Positions 1 to 7,060 of a stretch of 17,652 nucleotides of DNA are shown here, piece after piece; the first letter of the stretch is position 1, and every line of letters begins with the position of its first letter. The stretch is from assembly GCA_964487655.1 (NCBI GenBank), contig CAZASB010000069.1, positions 1 to 17,652 on the forward strand. Reading direction: 5' to 3'. A program made the position numbers and the translations under genes. This DNA is from PWXP01 sp964487655 (GTDB taxonomy: Bacteria; Planctomycetota; Planctomycetia; Pirellulales; Thermoguttaceae). The notes beneath the pieces were generated by a model. It saw nothing but the letters and a program-made list of their open reading frames with translations. It did no database searches and was not told where the DNA came from.

Positions 1-104
1 GTCACTGTCAGCATTCTACGGTCCGTACCATACTACAGAGTCAAGACTCGTTTAGGAACCTTTTCCGACTCCGCCAGATCCCCCCTCGCATTGGGGAGGG
101 TGGC

Positions 105-241
105 TCAGTTTCTGTCGATGAACCGATCGAAATAGCGGCGAAGCCGACCTCCGTTATTCGGATCGTAGGGGTGCATTGCATGTCCAAGGTGGTGTGCGCG
201 ATCAGCCACTTGCGCATGGTTGAAGATAGCTTCCACTTCAT
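105..241 (-). pseudogene. Short coding remnant downstream of the CBS/SpoIIE gene, start frame-shifted
   Basis: An ATG at 241 sits three bases after the stop of the preceding gene (TGAGCGATG), with AAGGA seven bases upstream, which is a normal operon arrangement. The frame opened by that ATG gives an unconvincing peptide. The +1 frame, from 236 to the TGA at 105-107, reads like real protein: VEAIFNHAQVADRAHHLGHA, then an Arg/Tyr/Phe/Asp-rich tail ending FIDRN. One extra G after the ATG (ATGGAAGTG instead of ATGAAGTG) would join start and tail into a 45-residue product. I do not recognise the family. It is either a small gene inactivated by, or misread through, a 1-nt loss, or a coincidental open frame. 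Its position suggests co-transcription with the gene upstream. Confidence 0.3.
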
Positions 242-244
242 CGC

Positions 245-871
245 TCAGTCCTTGACTTCGATAGCGACACACGTGAGATCGTCACTTGGAGGATCGGAAT
301 CACGAAAACGTGCGAGTGCGACGTCCAGGTTCTTCACCAATACGTCGCTTGAAGCTGTACTGTGTTCGCTGAGCATCTCCACCATGCGTTGCTGGCCGAA
401 TAGACCCTGTTGTTTGTTGCGACACTCGGTTACACCGTCGGTATACAGTAGGAGCCTGTCGCCTTCCACCACAGGTAGGTGCCGGACTTGTCCCTGGTAG
501 AGAAGCTCGACAACCCGCGTCAATGGTTCATCGGGACCGACCGTCGCTGGCTTCGGCGTCATAAACTGGCTCACGGGGAGGGCGTCCCACCCTTGGCTGC
601 CGACCGCTCGGCGCAGCAGATCCCGCTCGGTGAAAATGCCCTCCACGGAGCCGTTATTGTACACCACAACGCAACCGATCTTACGGTACACCATCAGTCT
701 GGCTACTTTGCCAGTAGGCATGTTTGCTGGGACAACCGTTGGATAGGCCGCCATGATTTCTTGGACTGTGGGCTGATGCGCGTCCTGAGCGGAGCGATTG
801 AGGACCGACCACATCGGAGCAGCCACGCCGCCGACGGTGTCTCGTCGCCTTCGTTGGTTTTGTGTACGCAC
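245..871 (-). CDS. CBS-domain protein fused to the C-terminal part of a SpoIIE/PP2C-type phosphatase
   Basis: The product is about 208 residues. The N-terminal half is a CBS (Bateman) module: TVQEIM, then GCVVVYNNGSVEGIFTERDL, then a second repeat starting VSQFMTPKPATV. CBS pairs usually bind adenine nucleotides. The second CBS repeat stops at VRHLPVVEGD and continues directly into RLLLYTDGVTE, a hallmark of SpoIIE/RsbU-type serine phosphatases, ending in the late metal-ligand motif SDDLTCVAI. The first roughly 150 residues of the phosphatase domain, with its early Asp ligands, are missing, so it is probably inactive as a phosphatase. I chose the GTG at 869-871 because GGAGGG lies 4 nt upstream and an operator lies just before it, mirroring tetR. 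An ATG at 914-916, two bases after the tetR stop with a weaker GGAAAG, is the alternative start (223 residues). It lies in the same orientation, immediately behind the TetR regulator. Confidence 0.65.
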   Translation of the reverse strand: MRTQNQRRRRDTVGGVAAPMWSVLNRSAQDAHQPTVQEIMAAYPTVVPANMPTGKVARLMVYRKIGCVVVYNNGSVEGIFTERDLLRRAVGSQGWDALPVSQFMTPKPATVGPDEPLTRVVELLYQGQVRHLPVVEGDRLLLYTDGVTECRNKQQGLFGQQRMVEMLSEHSTASSDVLVKNLDVALARFRDSDPPSDDLTCVAIEVKD

Positions 872-884
872 GATGCCCTCCGGT

Positions 885-900
885 GTGAATGTAGATTCAC
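885..900. promoter_or_regulatory. Second TetR-type operator, upstream of the CBS/SpoIIE gene
   Basis: GTGAATGTAGATTCAC is a dyad of GTGAAT and ATTCAC half-sites around a 4-bp centre. It differs by one base from the site over the tetR promoter. On the minus strand it is followed 4 nt later by GGAGGG and then a GTG codon. This is the same operator, ribosome-binding-site and start layout as at tetR. A weak -10 (TACATT, 888-893) lies within it, but the matching -35 is poor. Confidence 0.55.
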
Positions 901-918
901 GATTTGGCGAATACATTT

Positions 919-1524
919 TCAGCTTTCCGCGAGTTCGATTGTCGCACGCAAGAGGCGCCAAGCCTTTTCTGCGTGCTCTGTCACATCGAAGCGGCCATCG
1001 CTCAGGCGCCACAAGACCGCCCCCGGTTGCACGATTCCCAAGAGCAGAAGGGCAACTGTCTCCGCATCCACGTCAGAGCGGATCTCTCTTTCGTGCTGTC
1101 CTTGCCGCACGATCTCCGCGACGTGATCCACGTACGCGCGGATTATGCCGCTGGCCTTCGCTTTGCGAGTTGGGTTTCGGCTGCCGATTTCGTCGAAAAA
1201 CATAATACGAGGAATCGCCTGATTTTCTCGCACAAAGCGGACATGCCGCATGAGAAGTCGCTGCAAGAGATCCAACCGGTTCCCCATCTCTTCCTGTACG
1301 GCCTGAACATTGCTGAGGAGCCGCTGGCCGATCAGGTCCAAAACGGCATCGAGGACCTCATCTTTTCCTCGGAAGTGACGGTAGATCGCGGACGGTACCA
1401 GCCCCACGCGGCGAGCGATATCTGCCATGCTCAGTTCGTGGACCCCACGGGCGCCAAGCATTTCCAGAGCGGCTCCAGCGATTTGATCCTGGCGGATTTC
1501 GGTGTCTAGTTTTTCGGTGGCCAT
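919..1524 (-). CDS. TetR/AcrR-family transcriptional repressor
   Basis: This 201-residue protein has the usual TetR-family length. The N-terminal helix-turn-helix is clear at residues 31-51 (LSMADIARRVGLVPSAIYRHF), followed by GKDEVLDAVLDLIG, typical of helix 4 and its surroundings. The rest is a helical ligand-binding and dimerisation domain of unknown ligand. The start is the ATG at 1522-1524 with AGAGG about 6 nt upstream. Its promoter carries a palindrome over the -10, so autorepression is likely. The same palindrome precedes the next gene, so the repressor probably controls that too. TetR regulators of this kind often sit beside efflux or lipid-metabolism genes. No such gene is adjacent here; the exporter about 11 kb away lacks a clear copy of this operator. 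Confidence 0.92.
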   Translation of the reverse strand: MATEKLDTEIRQDQIAGAALEMLGARGVHELSMADIARRVGLVPSAIYRHFRGKDEVLDAVLDLIGQRLLSNVQAVQEEMGNRLDLLQRLLMRHVRFVRENQAIPRIMFFDEIGSRNPTRKAKASGIIRAYVDHVAEIVRQGQHEREIRSDVDAETVALLLLGIVQPGAVLWRLSDGRFDVTEHAEKAWRLLRATIELAES

Positions 1525-1536
1525 AGCTTACCTCTT

Positions 1537-1570
1537 ATGTGATTGTAGATTCACATTGTTGTGGAGTCAA
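1537..1570 (-). promoter_or_regulatory. tetR promoter with overlapping operator
   Basis: On the minus strand a -35 TTGACT (1565-1570) is separated by 17 bp from a -10 TACAAT (1542-1547). The dyad ATGTGAATCTACAATCACAT (1537-1556) covers the -10, so a bound repressor would block RNA polymerase. The predicted transcript start is near 1535, giving a very short leader before the AGAGG site and the ATG at 1524. Confidence 0.7.
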
Positions 1571-1705
1571 GCTTGGAGCCGGCTTGAATCGGAGACAGCA
1601 CCCATGAGATAGCCCGATCGAGGTATTTCAGTATCGCGATTCACGAAGGCAGTAGGATGCAGAAGGTTATTGGTAGCGCGGCAGATGAAGGCTCGACGAA
1701 CGAAT

Positions 1706-1846
1706 TCACACCCAGCTCGTTAAAGCCCAAGGTGGGTGGTTCGGGTCGGCTTCAAATAAGCCAGCGACGAACTTTTCTATTTCGTCAAAGCTGCCATAGA
1801 ATGCTGGAAGTGCAGACGCTGTCAATCCTGCTGTCGGCGTAGTCAT
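1706..1846 (-). pseudogene. Degenerate coding fragment in the 1571-1920 gap
   Basis: A 46-codon frame from the ATG at 1844-1846 contains a protein-like stretch (ALPAFYGSFDEIEKFVAGLF, then EADPNHPPW). A different frame begins upstream at an ATG at 1857-1859 with a better ribosome-binding site (AAAGGGA) but stops after 24 codons, which suggests an old frameshift. The phrase YGSFDEIEKFVAGLFE weakly recalls the YG(S)(I/L)D-(D/N)(V/I)E-FVGLFAED region of animal-type haem peroxidases, but it is too short to name. The rest of 1571-1920 shows no gene. Confidence 0.25.
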
Positions 1847-1920
1847 TGGGCAAACGCATTGCTAGTCCCTTTTGCGTAGGCGAACACCTGGAGTTGTCCT
1901 GACTGGTAGGTCTCGATTTT

Positions 1921-2108
1921 ATGGCGAGGGAAAATGCCGTCGTGCTTCCCTCATGGCAAGAGCGTTTCTCGCCGTGGCCGCCTTGGATCGACTCAGACTG
2001 ATTCGCCCGCGCGGCCGGCCATTTCTCGCTTCAACCAGAGCCCCATCCGGTTTCCTCGGTTGTGGGTTTGGGCACTTGACAACCGATCGTTGCCCTGAGC
2101 ATACTACA
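1921..2108 (+). repeat. Dispersed promoter-bearing repeat, copy 1
   Basis: About 188 bp aligns by eye at roughly 80% identity with 16674-16920, in the same orientation. Shared blocks include GGCAAGAGCGTTTCTCG, CTCAGACTGATTC and TTGACAACCGATCG. It ends in a sigma-70-type promoter pointing to the glycosidase-like gene. It lacks the TTGACAAC tandem array present in copy 2. The minus strand carries an open frame in both copies with similar ends (NGRPRGRISLSRSKAA, then a tail ending FPSP or FPAP). That may be coincidental coding or the trace of an old element-borne gene. I see no clean terminal inverted repeats or target duplications. Confidence 0.7.
2076..2105 (+). promoter_or_regulatory. Outward promoter at the end of repeat copy 1
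   Basis: A perfect -35 TTGACA (2076-2081) is followed after 18 bp by the -10 CATACT (2100-2105). The equivalent position in copy 2 carries TTGTCA, 18 bp, TATACT. The predicted start near 2112 would drive the glycosidase-like gene starting at 2209. A GTG-initiated 23-codon frame (2111-2182, beginning VTELQRQAQ) lies at the start of the transcript and ends 26 bp before that gene. I do not call it a gene. Confidence 0.55.
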
Positions 2109-2208
2109 ACGTGACCGAACTCCAGCGCCAGGCCCAGGCAGCGGCTCAGAGACTCGGTCAACCTGCCGGTCCGGACGCGTAATAATGTCTTTCAGGAGGG
2201 GATCTGCC

Positions 2209-4443
2209 ATGCAGTTTTTCTGCGCTATTCTCATCGCACTGATCGCCCTCCCCGCTCTCGCCCAGGACGCTCGTGACCTGGACCCGGAGCGGAACATCGC
2301 GCTGAACAAGCCCGTTGCCTATGCCCCGGCGCCCAACTACTCCCTCACCAGGAAGGGTGATACCGACGGTGCCGATCTCACCGACGGGCGCCTGACCGCA
2401 CGGTCGGATCAGCACATGTGGTTTGAGAGTCTCGCGGTGGGCTGGTCCTATGGCGGGCGAGTGAATCTCTCCGTGGATCTCGGAAGCGTCCAGCCTATCG
2501 ACGAGGTTGCTATCCGCTTTCTCGGCGGTTCACCCCAGCCGGGGGTAGCGATGCCGGGCTGGGTGGAGGTGCTGGTGAGCGACGGGCCCGATGAGCCCTA
2601 CTACAAGGTTGCCGAGTACTCGAAGTGGACCGATGGCGACCGAGAGAAGTTCGGGATTCCCCGCTGCAAGGGCAAGGCGTGGGTGCATCGACTGCAATTC
2701 ACGGAACTGAAAACCCGGGGCAGGCTCGTCGGCCTGCGCTTCTACGGCGCCGGTCTCACTTGTGCCGATGAGATGTACGTTTTCAAGGGCGACCACGATC
2801 CCGGCGCGATCGGCCACGATATGGAAGGCATCACCGATTTCACTATCACTGGCGCGGCGCTACACTTTCACAAGCCCGCGGTGTTCACCAGCGAACAAAT
2901 CGCCACTCCGCTCCCCATGGGCTGCAACTTCGGTCCGTCGGACGTGGAGTTTCCCCTGAGCTTCCGGATCGAGATGCCTCCAGGTGTGAATATCCTCGCC
3001 GGGGGTATTGCAGGCGTCTCCTTCGAGGACATGACCGACGTAAAACTTCCCGGCGGCGGCCACGCATATACCTGGAGCGCTACCAGCAAGAGCGCCTCGA
3101 ACAAGGTCATCGGCCGGCTGTACGTGAAGGGCCGCCCGGCCGAGGGCGAACCATCGCAACTCAAGTACCAGACCACCTGGGGAGACTACGAGTCCCCGGT
3201 TGTGTCACACCCGATCAAGGTCGTGGACATTCCTGAGCAGCCGGTGATCCCTAGGCGGCTCATGACGAGCATGTCCTGGGGTGGCGCAGGGATGGCAATG
3301 GGCTGGCCGGACTGGGACCAGGCCTTCCGGCACATCGGCTTCAATACCGTCACCCCCAGTGGTACATGGTTCAAACTCGAAGACACCGACCTCATCGAGT
3401 TCTGCGAGCACGCCCGTGAACTGGGCTACAAGATTCAGATGATCGATTCCACCTGGCACCAGATGATGAGCCGTTGCAAGGACAAACCGGAGATCTACGC
3501 CCAGTTCGAGGATGGAACTCACGGAACGCGAATGTGCCCCTCGTACCGTGGCCCCTGCTACGAAGAGGAATTGCGGCGCGTCGCCACGGCCGCGCGGACG
3601 CTCAAACCCAACTACATCGACTGCGATATAGAGCTGTGGAACTGGCAGGGCCCGCTGGATGTGAAGAAGTGCATCCGATGTCAGGCCGACAAAGCGGCCA
3701 GTGGAATCGAGGACTGGGGCGAGTGGCAGCTATCCAAGGGCGAGGAAATGTGGATCGACCTGTACGAGGCAGTGCAGGCAGCGCTGAAGGAGGCCGGCGC
3801 GCCGCCGTGCGAGATGTCTGTCTATGACTTTCGTCCCGGCCGCGTCTACCAGTTCTTCTGGCCGTTCGACCGGCTCTATCCGAAGTACATGGCGACCGGG
3901 CAGGTCAGTACCTATACGCCCCTGGACCCGTGCCATATCGAAATGATCGGCAACGATGTCCGCGAGGATCGCGAGAAGCTGCCTCGTAGCGATCAGATGC
4001 CCTGGCTAACCCCCGGCGATGCAGGTACCTTTCCCGGCGACGCCTTCTGCTGGGCGATCCTCGAGTGTTTCTGCAATGGCTCCCGGGGAATCAACTTCTG
4101 GAGCAACCGCGTCTGGGATGCCGACGACCTCGCCGGCTACGCGAAGGCCATCCGCATGATCGCGCCGGTGGAAGACATCATCGTGGATGGTGAACTGCTC
4201 GAGTGCGAGGTGGAGGGGCCGGGCCGCGTGAGCGCAGTCAGATCAGACGGCGGCATCGTGATGCTGGTGTCGGACTATCATGGGGATACGGACGGCAAGG
4301 TGAGCATCAACCTGAAGTTCGAAAAGGACATGGAGGTCGTGGACCTCGAGACAGGAAGCGCCGTCGACGCCCCAAGAGTCGGCATGCCGGGGCTGGTTGT
4401 GAACCTTGAAGGCAAGCGCGCGAGGTTGCTCTTGTTGAGATGA
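2209..4443 (+). CDS. Secreted glycoside hydrolase-like protein with discoidin (F5/8 type C)-like N-terminus
   Basis: This is a 744-residue protein starting at the ATG at 2209, chosen for its strong AGGAGGGG site 7 nt upstream; an in-frame ATG at 2185 has no such site. Residues 1-18 form a signal peptide (MQFFCAILIALIALPALA) with a cleavage site before QD, so export is expected. Residues about 30-185 resemble a discoidin/F5-8C carbohydrate-binding fold (NIALNKPVAYA, LTDGRL, VDLGSVQPIDEVAIRF). Residues about 355-645 look like a TIM-barrel hydrolase, with GFNTVTPSGTWF, YIDCDIELWNW (acidic residues plausible for catalysis) and INFWSNRVWDADDLAGY. A beta-rich tail follows. The barrel contains an unusual CIRC pair. 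It probably acts on a polysaccharide outside the cytoplasm, but substrate and GH family are unknown. It is monocistronic with no partner transporter nearby. Confidence 0.75.
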   Translation: MQFFCAILIALIALPALAQDARDLDPERNIALNKPVAYAPAPNYSLTRKGDTDGADLTDGRLTARSDQHMWFESLAVGWSYGGRVNLSVDLGSVQPIDEVAIRFLGGSPQPGVAMPGWVEVLVSDGPDEPYYKVAEYSKWTDGDREKFGIPRCKGKAWVHRLQFTELKTRGRLVGLRFYGAGLTCADEMYVFKGDHDPGAIGHDMEGITDFTITGAALHFHKPAVFTSEQIATPLPMGCNFGPSDVEFPLSFRIEMPPGVNILAGGIAGVSFEDMTDVKLPGGGHAYTWSATSKSASNKVIGRLYVKGRPAEGEPSQLKYQTTWGDYESPVVSHPIKVVDIPEQPVIPRRLMTSMSWGGAGMAMGWPDWDQAFRHIGFNTVTPSGTWFKLEDTDLIEFCEHARELGYKIQMIDSTWHQMMSRCKDKPEIYAQFEDGTHGTRMCPSYRGPCYEEELRRVATAARTLKPNYIDCDIELWNWQGPLDVKKCIRCQADKAASGIEDWGEWQLSKGEEMWIDLYEAVQAALKEAGAPPCEMSVYDFRPGRVYQFFWPFDRLYPKYMATGQVSTYTPLDPCHIEMIGNDVREDREKLPRSDQMPWLTPGDAGTFPGDAFCWAILECFCNGSRGINFWSNRVWDADDLAGYAKAIRMIAPVEDIIVDGELLECEVEGPGRVSAVRSDGGIVMLVSDYHGDTDGKVSINLKFEKDMEVVDLETGSAVDAPRVGMPGLVVNLEGKRARLLLLR

Positions 4444-4584
4444 AGAGCCGATGAAGGCTCCTCGCACCGCGGTCATCCGCCGTTACCTCATGCAGGACGG
4501 TTGCAGCCCAACCGCACGGCCTCAAGCACCAAGATTCCCCAGTAACTCGTACCTGGTCGACCGCGATTCGGGTCGATCGTTCCA

Positions 4585-4613
4585 TTGACATCGCGAGTGA
4601 TGACTTGGAGAAT
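4585..4613 (+). promoter_or_regulatory. Candidate promoter for the transglutaminase-like gene
   Basis: A perfect -35 TTGACA (4585-4590) is followed after 17 bp by GAGAAT (4608-4613, 4 of 6 to consensus). The predicted start near 4620 gives a leader of about 32 nt before the GTG at 4652. The rest of the 208-bp gap 4444-4651 shows only a 5-bp hairpin after the previous stop (GAGCC/GGCTC, 4445-4460) without a T-run. Confidence 0.4.
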
Positions 4614-4651
4614 GGACTCTCTCACTTGGTGTATTCAAAAGGAGGCGACCT

Positions 4652-6364
4652 GTGAACGATGCCACGGAACTGGAGCGGAAATCTTCGGCGGTGACTCTGT
4701 CTGACATGGAGGTTTTTATCTTCCCAGAGTTGATCTACGCCCTTGTGCTCGCGAATATCATGTCTCCGGTCATTTGGCGCTGGCGGGATGATCCCTGGTT
4801 CGACGGGCTGGACCGCATGAATCCGTACCGCAGAATTTCACGGCTGAAGCAGTACATCATGGACCACTACATTTTCAACCTTGATCTGGACACGTGGGGG
4901 CTTACCACTCAGGAGCGCGAGATGGCGCGCTTCAGCGGATTTGTCGACAAGAACACGCTGGCCGGTTCGAATGCGCTGTTTGGTTATGAAGGCGACAAGT
5001 ACTATTTCGACATTGATATTCGCCGCCATTTCGGCTTAGACCGGTACGACGGCAACGTGATTCCCTACTGGAAAACGGAAACCGTCGAGGCCATGGATGC
5101 CTTCCGGTGCCGGCCGAACTACAATGCCGGCGCCGGAGAGTGCGTGTCGTTGTCGACCCTCTATGCGGCGGCGCTGTTCATCGTCGCCCGCATTCCGCTC
5201 AAGGACATCTACCTGATGGCGACTCCTCTGCATTCACAGAATTTTATCGATGTGGACGACGGTATTCTGACCAACAACCGTCGGCTCGTCACCAAGAACA
5301 TGTGGTTCAATGGTACGGCGATCTCCGTCCGGGCGCGCCGGGCGCTGGAGAACGAGCAGATCACCCTACTGGCTCACGAGACCGGTTGCATTCATGTCGT
5401 ATACGAAGAAGCCTCGATTTCCAGGAACGTCTACCTGACATTTGCGGAGCGGCTGCAGGGCTTTCTCACGACGCCATTGACGGCCGAATTGCTGGGTAAT
5501 TTCCTCAGATATTACCGCGACCTGCAAGTCTGTTTCCAAATGCGATTCACCCAGCACGGCATCGCACACTACATGGCCATGGAAAGCCTTTTTGCCTATG
5601 AACACGGGTCGCCATACCGAATTACCGACCACACGCGCGACAAATTACTCGCGGAAGTCGAAAGCGAAGAACTCATGCACAATCCTCTTCCGAATCGCAT
5701 GGTTTTTAACGATTTCGAAGATTTTTTGCGCGACGCCAGTCTCGATATTCGGGATCCGCGCAACGTCGAGACGATTAAAGCGCGTTTCTGTCACGACTGC
5801 TTTCTTTCTCGAAAGGCCATCGACAATCTGATCCGGTTCTGCCACGTCAAACCCAGACTGCCAGACCCAGATCGGAAGCGGTTCACACCCCCGGAAACTC
5901 CGCTTGGAATTGACGTGGAAATGACCCGTGAGGAGATCGTGGACCGGCTTGAAAGCATCCGCGGGAGCAATCGGATGGCCGACATGGCCTTCTACGCCTC
6001 CCGCGACCTGTCGCGCACCGAGCCGGAACCTTTTCTAAAGGCCGCCTTGGAACGTAATCCGGTCTGCGTGAGCGCCGCGACCGAGTTGGATAGCGGGGCA
6101 ATCGCCGCTAGGCTGGCGGAGATGCCGGACGAATCTATTTACGAAGGCATTGGCCGTCTGGCGCAACCCGACGAAGTGTGGAACTACGGCCGCGGCGATG
6201 GAGTCGAAAAGGCGTTGCTGCTGGCCGCCATCCTCCGCGGTCGCGAGCCCCAGGCGCGGCTTTCCCTCGACATCACGGCCGAGGAAGCCATACTGACGGC
6301 GGACGACGCTATCCACCGATTTACAACCGACAAGGGCCTGAAACCGCAAACCTGGCCGCTCTGA
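4652..6364 (+). CDS. Uncharacterised protein with a transglutaminase-like Cys-His-Asp core
   Basis: This 570-residue protein starts at a GTG with a textbook AAGGAGG 6 nt upstream. There is no signal peptide; a hydrophobic stretch near residues 22-42 (VFIFPELIYALVLANIMSPV) may be a buried helix or a membrane contact. Residues about 158-210 match the transglutaminase/papain-like pattern: AGECVSLSTLYAAALF with Cys164 at the start of a helix, then IPLKDIYLMATPLHSQNF with His194, then DVDDG with Asp201/202 as the third member. Such folds act as cysteine peptidases, transglutaminases or peptide N-glycanases. The rest, including a Cys/His patch near residues 390-410 (ARFCHDCFLSR), matches nothing I recognise. 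It stands alone between a glycosidase-like gene and the convergent suf operon, so context does not reveal its job. Catalysis is inferred from spacing only. Confidence 0.7.
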   Translation: MNDATELERKSSAVTLSDMEVFIFPELIYALVLANIMSPVIWRWRDDPWFDGLDRMNPYRRISRLKQYIMDHYIFNLDLDTWGLTTQEREMARFSGFVDKNTLAGSNALFGYEGDKYYFDIDIRRHFGLDRYDGNVIPYWKTETVEAMDAFRCRPNYNAGAGECVSLSTLYAAALFIVARIPLKDIYLMATPLHSQNFIDVDDGILTNNRRLVTKNMWFNGTAISVRARRALENEQITLLAHETGCIHVVYEEASISRNVYLTFAERLQGFLTTPLTAELLGNFLRYYRDLQVCFQMRFTQHGIAHYMAMESLFAYEHGSPYRITDHTRDKLLAEVESEELMHNPLPNRMVFNDFEDFLRDASLDIRDPRNVETIKARFCHDCFLSRKAIDNLIRFCHVKPRLPDPDRKRFTPPETPLGIDVEMTREEIVDRLESIRGSNRMADMAFYASRDLSRTEPEPFLKAALERNPVCVSAATELDSGAIAARLAEMPDESIYEGIGRLAQPDEVWNYGRGDGVEKALLLAAILRGREPQARLSLDITAEEAILTADDAIHRFTTDKGLKPQTWPL

Positions 6365-6438
6365 AGCGATTTCTACTAGGCAGATCGACCTCGAGGTGGG
6401 GACGAAGTCCACGTCTCTCCCAAACACCGAGTTCCAGG

Positions 6439-6467
6439 ACTGCGGCAAGTTCGAGCAGTGCCGCAGT
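6439..6467. terminator. 9-bp perfect hairpin between convergent genes
   Basis: ACTGCGGCA (6439-6447) and TGCCGCAGT (6459-6467) form a perfect 9-bp stem with an 11-nt loop in the 134-bp gap between two converging transcription units. Its position suits a bidirectional terminator, but neither strand has a T-run directly after the stem, so intrinsic termination is uncertain. Confidence 0.4.
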
Positions 6468-6498
6468 AGGAAGCCGCACTTCGCCGTTGATTTTAGGT

Positions 6499-7052
6499 TT
6501 AGAACAAGCCCGTCTCTAGTCGCGCCGCCTCGCTCATGCGTTCCCGGTTCCAGGGTGGATCCCAGACCAATTGCACCTCGGCTTCGGCCACGCCGGGAAT
6601 GCCCTTGAGTTTTTCGCGTACCTCCTGCGCAATATAATCAGCCATGCCGCAGCCGGGCGCGGTGAGAGTCATTTGCACGACGACACGGAAACCGACTCTT
6701 GTTTCCAGTGGGGTAACCGCACATTTGTAGATCAAGCCCAAGGCATGATGTTGATCGGTATCTCGGGGTCGTAACATGTGGCGAGTTGCTCCCAGACAGA
6801 TTTTTCTACGGTCACGCGCGTGGCCTCGCCTGCCGCAGCAGTGGCAGGCATCGACGGTACCTTTTTGCCCAGGGCGTCCGCATCCTTACTATCAATGCGG
6901 TAGAGGTTGTCGGCGTATTTTACGGTAAAGCTTCCCCCGCTTTGCTGTGTGATCACAACTCGCTTGCCTTTCGGCAGCGTGACCTGTTGGCCCCAAGGGA
7001 CCAGCACCGCCGCGCAATCGCGCGTAAGTTTAGGTTGTTTATTACTGAACAT
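6499..7052 (-). pseudogene. sufT: SufT iron-sulfur maturation factor, interrupted by a 1-nt deletion
   Basis: SufT (MIP18/DUF59 family) helps load Fe-S clusters onto target proteins and is commonly the last suf gene. The start is the ATG at 7050-7052, eight bases after sufU, with AGAGG upstream. The first frame runs 106 residues, with the SufT N-terminal part (LTRDCAAVLVPWGQQVTLPKG) and the DUF59 start VWEQLATCYDPEIPINI, and then stops. The rest, ALGLIYKCAVTPL, TLTAPGCGM, LVWDPPWNRERMSEAARLE, continues in the -1 frame to the TAA at 6499. At 6742-6746 the minus strand reads ATCATGCCTTGGGC where ATCATGGCCTTGGGC would restore one frame of about 187 residues. Everything else is conserved, so the lesion is recent or a sequencing error. 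Confidence 0.85.
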
Positions 7053-7060
7053 GGTTGCCT

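Noticed and set aside
71..100. GC-rich CCCC/GGGG stem as a terminator after the leftmost remnant
   Set aside because: Only 4-5 pairs form and no T-run follows on either strand.
4451..4588. 45-codon frame in the gap after the glycosidase-like gene
   Set aside because: No SD, no motif, and it overlaps the candidate promoter of the next gene.
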